Assembly (NCBI RefSeq): GCF_947501665.1
Contig: NZ_CANMWS010000030.1
Span: 1-64,000, forward strand
Length of the DNA stretch: 64,000 nt
Direction of reading: 5' to 3'
Origin: an uncultured Shewanella sp.
GTDB lineage: Bacteria; Pseudomonadota; Gammaproteobacteria; Enterobacterales; Shewanellaceae
Shown here one piece after another: positions 1 to 9,843 of this stretch (the stretch's first letter is position 1; each line of letters starts with the position of its first letter). A program made the position numbers and the translations under genes. The notes under the pieces were generated by a model, which saw only the letters and a program-made list of their open reading frames with translations, did not search any database and was not told where the DNA came from.

Positions 1-193
<193 letters not shown>

Positions 194-281
194 ATTAAGC
201 GGGAGATTGCATTGTAAATGCATCGTTTGAGGGAATTGTGCCGTTACTTTAAATTTTTAATGGAATAATACCAATAAGGCA

Positions 282-1187
282 ATGATGAAGATATTCAATT
301 TAGTATTAATGTTACTTGTGGTGTGTATGGGGCTGTCCGCTAACATAATGGCGAGCAGTGTTAACCATTCTAGCATCATCATCACTGAGCCTAGCTCGGC
401 ACCTGAAATAAAAGCGACACTCAATGAAGTTAGGCGGTTAGAACGACTGCTAAAAGAGCAACACAGCCTCTTGGAGTACGCTCAGGCTGATTTATTCTCT
501 CTGCTAGAGTCGGCCAGTCAGACTCTAGCAGAAATATTGCCCAGTCACATACCTCAAGAGCTGGGAAGTGCTTCCATTAGGCCTTCATATTATAATTATG
601 ATTTATCCATGGAAACACCATTAGATTGGCGCTCAAATCACGGTAATGGATCATCAGATGGTTATATCACCATTTGTTTATATAGTTATTCGAATGTTTG
701 TGACTACACGACCCATGATCCTCAAGATCCCGGTGGGGATAGTGAATTATTACGCATTCCTTTTCGAGGAAGGTTGACCCTTTATGGCGAAGTGACACAG
801 ATCTATAAGCCCACGGATGAGTTACCAGATGTGATTTCATTACCGACCAACATTTATTTACAAACTAAAGAAGAAGTGGGCACCACGCCTGTGGGGGATG
901 CCCATTTTACCCATATTGGTAATGTGTTTGCTGATCACATGACGATTGAGTATGATGCGTTCATAAATGTTACCGTGTTGCGTTGGAATATCCCTAAATC
1001 TCAAGCGGTCTTTGGTGAAAGTGCAAGCTTTAATGATGGTGATGAAGCCCATTGGTTTATGAATTTTGCATTTGAGTTTAAGAGAAGCGCATTTAGACCC
1101 GCATTTACAACGCTTTTGGTGGTTGGGTCCATTGACCCATATAGTAGTTTTTATTTCTCTCAGCCTATGATGCGGATTGTGTATTGA
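282..1187 (+). CDS. Secreted protein of unknown function
   Basis: 301 residues. The N-terminus has a clear Sec signal peptide: Met-Met-Lys followed by a hydrophobic core to about residue 24, with a likely cleavage site near ANIMAS. Residues 40-80 look helical and possibly coiled (NEVRRLERLLKEQHSLLEYA). From about residue 100 the chain is rich in aromatic and beta-prone residues and includes a Cys pair near residues 131 and 138 that could form a disulfide. An AAGG motif sits just upstream of the ATG. No family was recognised. It follows the GlyGly-CTERM gene by 88 bases in the same direction and could be co-transcribed with it. The product is probably periplasmic or exported. Confidence 0.6.
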   Translation: MMKIFNLVLMLLVVCMGLSANIMASSVNHSSIIITEPSSAPEIKATLNEVRRLERLLKEQHSLLEYAQADLFSLLESASQTLAEILPSHIPQELGSASIRPSYYNYDLSMETPLDWRSNHGNGSSDGYITICLYSYSNVCDYTTHDPQDPGGDSELLRIPFRGRLTLYGEVTQIYKPTDELPDVISLPTNIYLQTKEEVGTTPVGDAHFTHIGNVFADHMTIEYDAFINVTVLRWNIPKSQAVFGESASFNDGDEAHWFMNFAFEFKRSAFRPAFTTLLVVGSIDPYSSFYFSQPMMRIVY

Positions 1188-1250
1188 GGGCTTGATAAAA
1201 GGATCGGTAAGGGCGATGATTTAATAAGTTAAATTATCTATTTATAGTGG

Positions 1251-2168
1251 CTAATCAAAAAAATGTCCTCGTTGACGCAGTAGCTCCCTTGATAATTTAG
1301 GATTGGGTGTAAATGCTTCTCGACCATGAAGCCAATAATGATTATTAATCACCAATATGCTGCCAACAGGAAGCGAAAAAGATAGCTTATTTTTGTCTTG
1401 TTCTAATGAGGTTTGCAGTTGATATAAAAACACGGCTTGTTCTTTATTTTGAGGATGAACAAATTGATCGATAAAGGCGATTTGTGGTTTACCTTGCCTG
1501 TCTTCTTCAATGAAAATAGGGTGAAAAATACTGTCCGGAATACCTTTACTGGGAGGCGATTGCCACTTGAGTGGTGTTTTAGCGATTTTGTGGTGATAAA
1601 AATGTTTTAAATCATGCCAGTCATCAATGTGCAGTAATGTGGATTGCCCACCTTTGGCGTGTTGTTCAGCCATTTTCATTATTAATACAAAATCGGTTTT
1701 TTCGTCAGTATAGGTGCCATCATTATGTAAGGTTAAGGGGTGATAGGCCTTTCTTAAATAGCTGTCGCTATTATCGGTATGATTAATGGTAAAGCGTGCG
1801 TAAAATTTTCCTGACATGGCATCGAAATTGGGCAGTCCGACCAAATGAGAAATAGCCGTGGACAGTTTGATGCAGTCATCATCACAGAGATTGTCTGGTG
1901 ATCCGAACTGCAATAAAAAGGCGCCTTTATGACGTGAAGTGATGATATTTTTTAAGCAATAACCTAATTGATTGTCACAGAGATTATCGAGGGTATCGGC
2001 GATTAAGTATCTTATATAGGGGGTGTATTCTATGGCTTGAACAGGCCACTTTGTGGTTTGTTCAATGAAGCTGGTGACTATTTCACTGTTGAGGGTGATA
2101 ATTTGTATTCGCTGAGATTGACGATATTCGCTTAGTGTAAAAGGCTGAGTGTCAGGGAGTGGGGCCAT
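1251..2168 (-). CDS. glaH: Glutarate 2-hydroxylase (CsiD/GlaH family)
   Basis: 305 residues from the ATG at 2168; the frame is open further upstream, but the extra N-terminus has no counterpart in the family (E. coli CsiD is about 325 residues). GlaH is a Fe(II)/2-oxoglutarate dioxygenase that turns glutarate into L-2-hydroxyglutarate in lysine and glutarate breakdown. The sequence shows the family blocks NFDAMSG, the iron-binding HxD (H148, D150 in LHNDGTY) and the distal His (H281 in WLHGRE). It lies 88 bases behind the porin gene on the same strand, probably in one transcript. The usual partner lhgO (L-2-hydroxyglutarate oxidase) and gabDT are not in the window. Confidence 0.88.
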   Translation of the reverse strand: MAPLPDTQPFTLSEYRQSQRIQIITLNSEIVTSFIEQTTKWPVQAIEYTPYIRYLIADTLDNLCDNQLGYCLKNIITSRHKGAFLLQFGSPDNLCDDDCIKLSTAISHLVGLPNFDAMSGKFYARFTINHTDNSDSYLRKAYHPLTLHNDGTYTDEKTDFVLIMKMAEQHAKGGQSTLLHIDDWHDLKHFYHHKIAKTPLKWQSPPSKGIPDSIFHPIFIEEDRQGKPQIAFIDQFVHPQNKEQAVFLYQLQTSLEQDKNKLSFSLPVGSILVINNHYWLHGREAFTPNPKLSRELLRQRGHFFD

Positions 2169-2256
2169 TAAAGGATCCGTTTTCTGAAGGCGTATGTTTA
2201 TTATAGAGTAAATACGCAAAGGTACTTTTGATTTCCAAAAGACATTCAGGTTTTTA

Positions 2257-3327
2257 TTAAAAATGATAGTCAATGCCAATACTGACGATATTATCATTTG
2301 TTAAGGTGACAAGTTTATTGGTTTCTTGATCATTTATATTTTGGTAATGACCTCGATAAAGCACATCCAAGCAATACAGCTCGGTGGATGGGGAGAGCTG
2401 ATATCGTGCCCCTAACGTCAGTTGATTAACGTGGATATTTGAAAAAGTGCTTCTATCAGTATCACTTCCCCCAGTGGCATGCTCAAAATAATCCCCAAGT
2501 CCTGATGTGTCTTCACCATATTCTGCATTGAATTGCAGCTTGCCTAATGTGTCACTGAGGCTGATGACATAACTGTTGCCTGCCATGTTTTTCTCTGTGC
2601 ATATTTCACTCTGGGTATATTGGGCCAATTCGCTGAACGTTAGGTTTTTCGATTTTATTTGGCCAATCCAACGAATGGCATCAATATGACTAATTCCTTG
2701 GTTATAGGAAAGCGAAGAGTAGTAAGCATGAGAGTGTAAGTGTGGATCGCCTATGTTGGCTGAAAAAGCAAACCGATTGTGCGTATTCAATTGTGATTGA
2801 GTATCTTGGCTGGCTGCCATTAAATAGGTGCTGTTGAGAGTAAATGTTGAGTCAATGAGTGCAGAGTAGTAGTTAATACTATCAGGGCTTCGAGTTTGAC
2901 CTGCGACCAAGTGTGATAGACTGGCATCGGTACTATTGAAAATATCCATATTTGTTGCTGTTGATTTAAAGACGGTATTGTTACGCCCAATAAGCAAAGT
3001 ACCTAATAATGGATTGCGAATGCCTAAATAAGTGCTGCTAGCTTTTACTGGCGTTGTATCACCCGATTGTGTGGCATTATAAACTTTAAAGCTGACTTTA
3101 TAGAGTAAATGCGTATTTTCGGTGATAGCTTCTTCTCCTCTAAGACCTAATTTTGTTGTATTTTCAATTGAACTCCCTTGTTCTTTGCTGCGGCTTGCAA
3201 AAGCCTGACTGGCTTCGGTGATATTGGTATTCATACTACCAAAGAGCGCCATATTGTTGGCATATGTCGAGAAAGAAATGAATGCACATAAACAGCAATA
3301 AATGGTATTTTTATTGTTTAATATCAT
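2257..3327 (-). CDS. Outer-membrane general porin
   Basis: 356 residues from the ATG at 3327, preferred to an upstream TTG at 3348. A signal peptide ends at STYA, the mature chain opens with NMALFGSMN, and TKLGLRGEE and the terminal aromatic residue (IGIDYHF) are hallmarks of 16-stranded Gram-negative porins that are inserted by the Bam complex. It should form a trimeric diffusion channel in the outer membrane. Being directly upstream of glaH, it may admit dicarboxylates such as glutarate, but that is inference from position only. A weak Fur-like palindrome lies upstream at 3392-3409. Confidence 0.8.
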   Translation of the reverse strand: MILNNKNTIYCCLCAFISFSTYANNMALFGSMNTNITEASQAFASRSKEQGSSIENTTKLGLRGEEAITENTHLLYKVSFKVYNATQSGDTTPVKASSTYLGIRNPLLGTLLIGRNNTVFKSTATNMDIFNSTDASLSHLVAGQTRSPDSINYYSALIDSTFTLNSTYLMAASQDTQSQLNTHNRFAFSANIGDPHLHSHAYYSSLSYNQGISHIDAIRWIGQIKSKNLTFSELAQYTQSEICTEKNMAGNSYVISLSDTLGKLQFNAEYGEDTSGLGDYFEHATGGSDTDRSTFSNIHVNQLTLGARYQLSPSTELYCLDVLYRGHYQNINDQETNKLVTLTNDNIVSIGIDYHF

Positions 3328-3391
3328 GATGTTGGTTTTTATTTTCAAAGAAAGGTATTGATCTTGCTCTATACTTTATTGATCGTAACAC

Positions 3392-3409
3392 AAATGAGAA
3401 TGATATTTG
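3392..3409 (-). promoter_or_regulatory. Possible Fur-box-like palindrome upstream of the porin
   Basis: AAATGAGAATGATATTTG partly matches the 7-1-7 Fur consensus (TGATAAT-N-ATTATCA): the left half is close, the right half poor. It lies about 65-82 bases upstream of the porin start and about 140 bases upstream of gdhA. Iron control of the porin-glaH pair would make sense for an iron enzyme, but the match is weak. Confidence 0.25.
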
Positions 3410-3546
3410 TTTTTAATCTTGCGGTATAAAGTAAAATTAATCTTATAGCTGCTGTTAGGTTTTTTGTCCCCGCTTTTTCTTTCTCCTTCTATTATTAATA
3501 CACTATTTAGCGGCGGCTGTTTCAAGCAGATATCGGTGGAGGGGAT

Positions 3547-4887
3547 ATGTACAGTGACTTATCTTTAGCGCATTTTATGGATGGATTGAAAAAACGTAAT
3601 CCAGGTGAGTTGGAATTTCATCAAGCAGTATATGAGGTGGCAGAATCAGTGATGCCGTTTATTTTAGATAATCCCGTTTACCAGCATGCGGCTATTTTAC
3701 AACGTATGACAGAGCCGGATAGAAGTATCATTTTTAAAGTGATTTGGGAGGATGATGCTGGAAACTTGAGGTTAAATCGCGGCTATCGTGTCCAGTTTAA
3801 TAATTCGATTGGGCCTTATAAAGGGGGTTTGCGATTTCATCCGTCAGTTAATCTTAGTATCTTGAAGTTTCTAGGCTTTGAACAAACCTTTAAAAATAGT
3901 CTGACAACCTTGCCTATGGGGGCAGCGAAAGGCGGAGCGGACTTTAATCCAAAAGGCAAGTCCGATAGAGAAGTGATGCGTTTTTGTCAAAGTTTTATGA
4001 CAGAATTATCTCATCATATTGGACCCGATACTGATATTCCTGCAGGAGATATCGGGGTTGGAGCAAGAGAGATAAGTTTTATGTTTGGCCAATATAAGCG
4101 ATTGCGCCATGAATTTACGGGGGTATTAACCGGAAAAGCATTGGAGTTTGGTGGCAGTCTCATTCGTACCGAAGCGACGGGGTATGGCGCGGCGTTTTTT
4201 ATGGAAGAAATGCTGGCGCATCGAGGTGACAGTATTCGAGGGAAAACATGTGTGTTATCAGGCTCGGGGAATGTGGCACTGTATTGTGCAGAGAAAATCA
4301 TACAACTCGGTGGCAAGGTGGTTACCTTTTCAGACTCGACAGGTTTTATTTATGATGAACAGGGGATTAATGCTGAGAAACTGGATTATTTGATAAAACT
4401 TAAAACGTTTCAAAGAGGGCGTATTTCAGAATATGCCGATAAATACCAGTGTGATTTTTTTGTTGATGAAAAACCTTGGGGAGTGCGTTGTGATTTGGCT
4501 TTTCCGTGTGCAACACAAAATGAAATAGATAAACAAGATGCCCATACATTAGTGTCAAATGGTTGCATGGCTGTTGTTGAAGGTGCCAATATGCCAACGA
4601 CGATTGAGGCCATAAAAGTATTGCAACATGCGAAATTATTATTTGCACCCGGTAAGGCAGCTAATGCGGGAGGCGTGGCACTATCAGGGCTTGAGATGAC
4701 GCAAAACAGTGTTAGGATGTCTTGGAGTGCTGAAGATTTAGAAGCTAGATTAGCGAATATTATGAAAGATATCCATCAACAATGTGTGAAATATAATGAG
4801 GATGGCGATTATATTAATTATGTTAATGGTGCCAATATTGCGGGGTTTATTAAAGTGGCTAACGCCATGCTGGCATATGGTGTATAG
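3547..4887 (+). CDS. gdhA: NADP-type glutamate dehydrogenase
   Basis: 446 residues, the usual length for the hexameric GdhA class. It catalyses reductive amination of 2-oxoglutarate to glutamate in the cytoplasm. Visible motifs are the substrate block NSIGPYKGGLRFHP, the catalytic-lysine region LPMGAAKGGADFNPKGK, the Asp-containing DTDIPAGDIGVG, and a Rossmann segment VLSGSGNVA. The start at 3547 is backed by a strong GGAGGGG six to eight bases upstream. It is divergent from the porin-glaH pair and convergent with ndh, with a hairpin after its stop. It could supply glutamate to the gamma-glutamylation pathway further right, though nothing shows direct coupling. Confidence 0.97.
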   Translation: MYSDLSLAHFMDGLKKRNPGELEFHQAVYEVAESVMPFILDNPVYQHAAILQRMTEPDRSIIFKVIWEDDAGNLRLNRGYRVQFNNSIGPYKGGLRFHPSVNLSILKFLGFEQTFKNSLTTLPMGAAKGGADFNPKGKSDREVMRFCQSFMTELSHHIGPDTDIPAGDIGVGAREISFMFGQYKRLRHEFTGVLTGKALEFGGSLIRTEATGYGAAFFMEEMLAHRGDSIRGKTCVLSGSGNVALYCAEKIIQLGGKVVTFSDSTGFIYDEQGINAEKLDYLIKLKTFQRGRISEYADKYQCDFFVDEKPWGVRCDLAFPCATQNEIDKQDAHTLVSNGCMAVVEGANMPTTIEAIKVLQHAKLLFAPGKAANAGGVALSGLEMTQNSVRMSWSAEDLEARLANIMKDIHQQCVKYNEDGDYINYVNGANIAGFIKVANAMLAYGV

Positions 4888-4902
4888 GCGAACGAGTATG
4901 AG

Positions 4903-4932
4903 AACTGCGTTTTCCCAATTGAAAACGCAGTT
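4903..4932. terminator. Hairpin between convergent gdhA and ndh
   Basis: A perfect 12-base inverted repeat (AACTGCGTTTTC / GAAAACGCAGTT) with a six-base loop lies 16 bases after the gdhA stop and 26 bases from the ndh stop. It lacks a long T tract on either side, so it may be a bidirectional but imperfect terminator. Confidence 0.65.
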
Positions 4933-4957
4933 AACGCATTAAGTTAACGATTTAAGG

Positions 4958-6274
4958 TTAATGTAATTTCATTCTCGGTCTCACAGCACGCATAAGTTTT
5001 TCTGTTAACCACAGCGCAACTGTTTTGGTTGTGCCGTGAACAGCTCTTTGGTGCATTCGATAGAGGGATATATACACAAGACGCGCTAATTTTCCTTCAA
5101 TAAACATGGTGTTTTTGGTGAGGTTGCCCATTAAGCTGCCCACCGTACTGAATTTTGATAAGTTGACTAACGAGCCATAATCAACATAGGTATAGCTTTC
5201 TAGTGGTTTACCTTTTAGTTCATTAATTAGGTTCTTTTCGACACATTCCGCCATTTGATGGGCAGATTGAGCGCGCGGAGGGACGAATTTACCATCGGCT
5301 TGCTTACAAGCACAACAATCGCCAATAACGTAAATATCATCGTTAACGGTACTGACTAACGTGTCTTTTACCATAATTTGATTGGCGCGGTTTAATTCAA
5401 ATAAATCAATTTCTTTAATAAAGTCTGGTGCTTTTACACCTGCAGCCCACAGCATTAAGTTCGCTTCAATGTGGGTGCCATCTTTTGTGGTAAAGCCTGT
5501 CGCGGTTGCTTCACTGACGCAGGTATTTTCAAGGACATTCACACCGAGTTTGACCAACTCACGCCTTGCAGATGCTGCAATGCGATCAGGAAGAGCAGGT
5601 AATATACGAGGGCCAGCTTCAATCAAATGAATATGTAACCTATCGGCTGTCATTTTGCTTAACCCATAGCTTTTAAGCAGTTCAGTGACATGATATAGCT
5701 CAGCTGAGAGTTCAACGCCCGTTGCACCTGCACCCACAATAGCAATATCCAGTCTCGTATTACTATCTGATTGGTGAATGCGGGTGAAGCTATCGAGTAA
5801 TGCATGATGAAAGCGGTCGGCTTGCTGATGAGAGTCTAGAAAATAACAGTGATCTTTTACACCTGGCGTATTAAAGTCATTGCTGACACTGCCAATAGCG
5901 ATGACAAGCTTGTCATATTGAATATGACGTTCTGGAAGAATGGCGGCGTTATGGTCGTTTAAAATTGGGGCTAAGGTGACTGTTTTATCATCACTGTTTA
6001 ATTGGCAAAATGTACCGAGTTGAAATTGGTAACCATGTTTTGCTGCATGGGCTGAATAAACCACACCATCGAGGTTAGGATCGAGTGAACCGGTTGCCAC
6101 TTCATGGAGCAGAGGCTTCCAAATATGAGTGCGATTTTTATCGATTAATGTGATGGTTGCTTTGCCTTTCTTACCGAGTTTATGGCCGAGTTGGGTTGCT
6201 AATTCTAATCCTCCCGCACCACCGCCAATGATCACAATATTTGGGATTGTTGAATTAGGGGTTCTTGAGTCCAT
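4958..6274 (-). CDS. ndh: Type II NADH dehydrogenase (NDH-2)
   Basis: 438 residues from the ATG at 6274; a longer frame begins at a GTG (6328), but the E. coli-like length and the position of the first Rossmann motif favour the shorter form. NDH-2 is a non-proton-pumping flavoprotein on the inner face of the cytoplasmic membrane that oxidises NADH and reduces quinone. Seen: the FAD-binding IIGGGAGGLE near residue 15, the second dinucleotide fold IAIVGAGATGVELSAEL near residue 180, the WAAGVKAPDF block and the FAD-contact VIGDCCA. The basic amphipathic C-terminus (LMRAVRPRMKLH) fits membrane attachment. Upstream is an AT-rich gap that should hold its promoter. Confidence 0.93.
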   Translation of the reverse strand: MDSRTPNSTIPNIVIIGGGAGGLELATQLGHKLGKKGKATITLIDKNRTHIWKPLLHEVATGSLDPNLDGVVYSAHAAKHGYQFQLGTFCQLNSDDKTVTLAPILNDHNAAILPERHIQYDKLVIAIGSVSNDFNTPGVKDHCYFLDSHQQADRFHHALLDSFTRIHQSDSNTRLDIAIVGAGATGVELSAELYHVTELLKSYGLSKMTADRLHIHLIEAGPRILPALPDRIAASARRELVKLGVNVLENTCVSEATATGFTTKDGTHIEANLMLWAAGVKAPDFIKEIDLFELNRANQIMVKDTLVSTVNDDIYVIGDCCACKQADGKFVPPRAQSAHQMAECVEKNLINELKGKPLESYTYVDYGSLVNLSKFSTVGSLMGNLTKNTMFIEGKLARLVYISLYRMHQRAVHGTTKTVALWLTEKLMRAVRPRMKLH

Positions 6275-6953
6275 ATCTTCATTCTCACGTTGACTAACAC
6301 TAGCGTGTACATATTGATGACAGGGCACTTAAATTCAAACCGTTAAAATGCTAAACGAAGTTCTACATTTGTTTCAATGTAAAATACTGATTAATAATGA
6401 ATATTTCACATATTTAGGTTTTGTATGTTGAAAAGCAGAATTTAAATGTCAAATCCTAGATTAATATTAACTCATCATTGTGAGCGAATACACCTTGATT
6501 GTAGGTGCATTGACAGATTTGAATAAGCAATATTGATTTATTGTTATCACGCACAACATTCACTCTAACAAAAGAGCAAGCTTAATAAATTTACTTTTGC
6601 ATTTATGACTATATTTCACTTATTTACTCTATAAAAATGGTCACAAAACGATAAGGGTTATAGTGCTATATATTGTGCAAAGTGTCACGATTAATTGTTA
6701 AATATTCAGCAATGCTAAAGCATGAAATAATGTATTGTCGATTGCGATGGTTTTATCCCTATGTTCGGGATTTCTTCTATTATGGCTGTAAGGTCAGTGA
6801 GATTGGTTTTATGACGTGTTTATTTTCAATTGTGTCTTTTTAGAGCAAATGGCTAATTGTTTTTAGGGGTGGCTTAAGGCTAAATAGTGACAAGAAACGT
6901 CTTTATTTTGCGGTTAGGGACAATAGACTTTATTGCAATGATAAGGGGCTATT
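6275..6953. other. AT-rich intergenic region between divergent ndh and the permease operon
   Basis: About 680 bases without a convincing gene. It must carry the promoters of ndh (leftward) and the five-gene permease operon (rightward). TGTGAGCGAATACACC near 6480 resembles a degenerate CRP half-site pair, but it is too weak to call. No sigma-54 -24/-12 element was found by eye. The permease has a clear ribosome-binding site (AAGGGG about six bases before its ATG). Confidence 0.5.
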
Positions 6954-8402
6954 ATGGCCGATAAAGACATTATTATCAGTAGATTATCTAGTACATCGAG
7001 TGAGATTGATTCTTCAAAACCAGAGGCTCAATATTTATCTCGACGACAATTAAAAAGAGGCGTCGCAGGCTGGGTATTATTGGCCAGTTTAGGAGTGTCT
7101 TATGTGATTTCTGGTGATTTTGCTGGGTGGAATTTTGGCCTTGCCTCCGGAGGGTTTGGGGGGATGTTTATTGCGACCGTGATCATGGCGATAATGTATG
7201 GAGGTTTAGTGCTTACATTGGCTGAGCTGTCATCTTCATTGCCGACGGCTGGTGGTGGATACAGTTTTACGCGAAGAGCCATGGGGCCTTGGGGTGGTTT
7301 TTTAACGGGGACAGCGATTTTACTGGAATACGCCATTGCTCCAGCAGCAATTGCCATTTTCATTGGCAGTTACCTACAAACATTAGTAGGCATTGATGGC
7401 CCCATTGTTTATGGTATTTTTTATTTTATTTTTGTGGGGATCCATTTATGGGGAGCGGGTGAAGCACTACGGATCATGATGGGGATCACTTTACTCGCTG
7501 TCATTGCTATTTTGGTTTTTATTGTAGCGATGCTGCCTCATTTTCAGTGGAGATTATTATTTGATATTACACCGGATCCTCAAGCACTGGGGTCAAGTGC
7601 TTTTTTGCCTGAAGGTTTAGTGGGGATTTGGGCTGCTTTGCCCTTTGCAATGTGGTTATTTTTAGCTGTTGAAGGTGTGCCATTAGCTGCTGAAGAAGCT
7701 GAAAACCCAGCCAAAGATCTTCCTAAAGGCATTATTGTTTCAATGGTAATATTGACTTTCTTTGGTTTTTCTATTTTATTTTTAGCCTCTGGCGGTGCAG
7801 GTGCTGACTTAATAAAAAACCATGGTGCGCCACTTGTCGGTGCCTTAAGTGCTATTTATGGTAGTGATTCATGGATGGTAACATTTGTTAATATCGTTGG
7901 ATTATTTGGCTTAATTGCTAGTTTCTTCTCGATTATCTACGCTTATTCTCGGCAACTTTTTTCTCTATCTCGTGCAGGGTATTTACCTCGTTTTTTATCG
8001 CTATCAGGTAAACGGAAAGTGCCTGTTTGGGCGCTTATTATTCCAGGTATTCTCGGTTTTTTATTGTCGTTAACAGGGCAAGGTGATTTGATGATCACTA
8101 TGGCTGTTTTCGGTGCAACACTTTCATACGCAATGATGAGTTTGTCTCATATCATATTACGTTCTAAAGAACCTGAACTCCCTCGCCCTTATCGAACGCC
8201 TGGGGGGCGTTTTACATCGGCATTAACGCTTGTTTTATCTCTAGTGGCGCTAGCGTCAACTTTTGTTGTCAGTTTACAAGCTGCACTTTGGGCTGGTGTG
8301 TTTTATTCAGTGATGTTGCTATATTTTATTTTTTACAGTCGCCACCATTTAGTGGCATCGGCACCTGAAGAGTTGTTTGATGATGTTTTAGGGAAGTCAT
8401 AA
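6954..8402 (+). CDS. APC-superfamily permease, ethanolamine-permease (Eat) type
   Basis: 482 residues with about 12 hydrophobic segments, typical of amino acid-polyamine-organocation carriers. The N-terminal GVAGWVLLASLGVSYVISG and SGGFGGMFIAT blocks and the LPTAGGGYSFTRRAMGP loop resemble ethanolamine permeases more than general amino acid carriers. It probably sits in the inner membrane and imports the amine used by the genes that follow, starting with a glutamine-synthetase-like ligase 26 bases downstream. The substrate (ethanolamine, another amino alcohol or a small amine) is inferred from family and neighbours. It leads a co-directional operon. Confidence 0.78.
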   Translation: MADKDIIISRLSSTSSEIDSSKPEAQYLSRRQLKRGVAGWVLLASLGVSYVISGDFAGWNFGLASGGFGGMFIATVIMAIMYGGLVLTLAELSSSLPTAGGGYSFTRRAMGPWGGFLTGTAILLEYAIAPAAIAIFIGSYLQTLVGIDGPIVYGIFYFIFVGIHLWGAGEALRIMMGITLLAVIAILVFIVAMLPHFQWRLLFDITPDPQALGSSAFLPEGLVGIWAALPFAMWLFLAVEGVPLAAEEAENPAKDLPKGIIVSMVILTFFGFSILFLASGGAGADLIKNHGAPLVGALSAIYGSDSWMVTFVNIVGLFGLIASFFSIIYAYSRQLFSLSRAGYLPRFLSLSGKRKVPVWALIIPGILGFLLSLTGQGDLMITMAVFGATLSYAMMSLSHIILRSKEPELPRPYRTPGGRFTSALTLVLSLVALASTFVVSLQAALWAGVFYSVMLLYFIFYSRHHLVASAPEELFDDVLGKS

Positions 8403-8428
8403 GAAAAAGCAATCGAAAGGGAGTTGAT

Positions 8429-9799
8429 ATGAAAAATGCTAGGCAAGTTAAAACGATTGTGGATGCAAAAGCCATTGTTGAAGAGCGACATTTAAGCCAT
8501 GTTAAAGTTGGATTGTTTGATATCGATGGCGTGATGCGTGGAAAATATATGGCAAAAGATAAATTTTTTTCAGCTTTAGAAAAAGGATTTGCTTTTTGTG
8601 ATGTCGTGCTGGGGTGGGATATCAAAGATCAATTATTGGATAAAACGCAATATACAGGATGGCATACCGGTTACCCTGATGCGCCCGTGCGTATTTTACC
8701 GGCCAGTTGCCGTGAGGTGTATGGTGAAGAAGGGATGTTATTGTTCATTGCTGAATTTGATGAACAGGCGGCGATGGTTTGTCCAAGACAAACCTTATCT
8801 CGAGTGATTAAACAAGCCGGTGACATGGGCTTTAATGTGTTTGGTGCGCTTGAATATGAATTCTTTCTCTTTAACGAGACTCCTGAGTCGGTAAGGCAAA
8901 AAAATTATCGTGATTTAAATACCTTGACCCCAGATTGGTTTGGGTATTCGATGATCCGTAATTCTGTTCATGCAGAGCTGTATCACGATATCCTTGCCAT
9001 GGGCGAGCAGATGGATTTCTCTATTGAAAGTTTGCACACAGAAACCGGCCCAGGTGTGATTGAAGCTGCGATCACAGTGGATGCATTGTCAGCGGCAGCC
9101 GATAAAGCGGCGCTATTTAAAACCTTTATTAAAGTGCTTGCTCAGCGCAGACAGTTAATAGCCACGTTTATGGCGAAGTGGTCAAGGGATTTTCCAGGAC
9201 AAAGTGGGCATATTCATCTTTCGCTGCAGCATCAAGATGGTACGTCTGCTTTTTTCGACCCAGAACAAGAACACAACATGAGTCAAATTCAGCGACACTT
9301 TCTTGCGGGTCAGCAAAGGCTGATGCCCGAATTCTTAGCGATGATTGCGCCAACGGTTAACAGTTATACGCGTATGATCCCTGGCTTTTGGGCGCCGACG
9401 CAAGCCACATGGGGGGTTGAGAATAGAACCACGGCGTTGAGAGTGATTAAGGGCTCACAAAAATGTCAACGGATTGAATATCGTTTGGGCGCGGCAGATG
9501 CGAATCCTTATTTGGCTTTATCGGCAGCATTAGCCAGTGGATTATACGGCATTATGGAACAATTAGAGCCCTATCCACAGGTTAAGGGTAATGCTTATGA
9601 ACAGCCTCAACCCGATGCGCTTAATTTGCCCTGTAGTTTGTGGGATGCTGCTAAAAATTTACGGCAATCTGCAGCGGCAAAATTGTTTTTTGGTGAGGCC
9701 TTTGTGGAACACTTTGCGACGACCCGTGAATGGGAAGAGCGAGAATATCGAAAGCATGTTTCTGATTGGGAAATGATCCGTTATTTTGAAATTATTTAA
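8429..9799 (+). CDS. Glutamine-synthetase-family gamma-glutamyl-amine ligase
   Basis: 456 residues. The beta-grasp N-domain contains VKVGLFDIDGVMRGKYM. The catalytic domain has the metal site FGALEYEFFLFN, the LHTETGPGVIEAAI strand, the nucleotide or metal-binding SGQSGHIHLSL, and the glutamate-binding RIEYRLGAADANPYLALSAAL. There is no NLYDLP adenylylation loop, so it is not the housekeeping GlnA. Relatives (PuuA, IpuC, GlnA3/GlnA4) join glutamate to putrescine, isopropylamine, polyamines or ethanolamine using ATP. With an Eat-like permease before it and alcohol and aldehyde dehydrogenases after it, a gamma-glutamylethanolamide-type synthetase is the best guess. Confidence 0.85.
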   Translation: MKNARQVKTIVDAKAIVEERHLSHVKVGLFDIDGVMRGKYMAKDKFFSALEKGFAFCDVVLGWDIKDQLLDKTQYTGWHTGYPDAPVRILPASCREVYGEEGMLLFIAEFDEQAAMVCPRQTLSRVIKQAGDMGFNVFGALEYEFFLFNETPESVRQKNYRDLNTLTPDWFGYSMIRNSVHAELYHDILAMGEQMDFSIESLHTETGPGVIEAAITVDALSAAADKAALFKTFIKVLAQRRQLIATFMAKWSRDFPGQSGHIHLSLQHQDGTSAFFDPEQEHNMSQIQRHFLAGQQRLMPEFLAMIAPTVNSYTRMIPGFWAPTQATWGVENRTTALRVIKGSQKCQRIEYRLGAADANPYLALSAALASGLYGIMEQLEPYPQVKGNAYEQPQPDALNLPCSLWDAAKNLRQSAAAKLFFGEAFVEHFATTREWEEREYRKHVSDWEMIRYFEII

Positions 9800-9843
9800 C
9801 TCACCACTATTTTTTGAGTCATAAAGAAATCAAGGAATGCGTT

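Noticed and set aside
6471..6500. CRP-like site in the ndh/permease gap
   Set aside because: Only one half-site matches well; not enough to list as a regulatory site.
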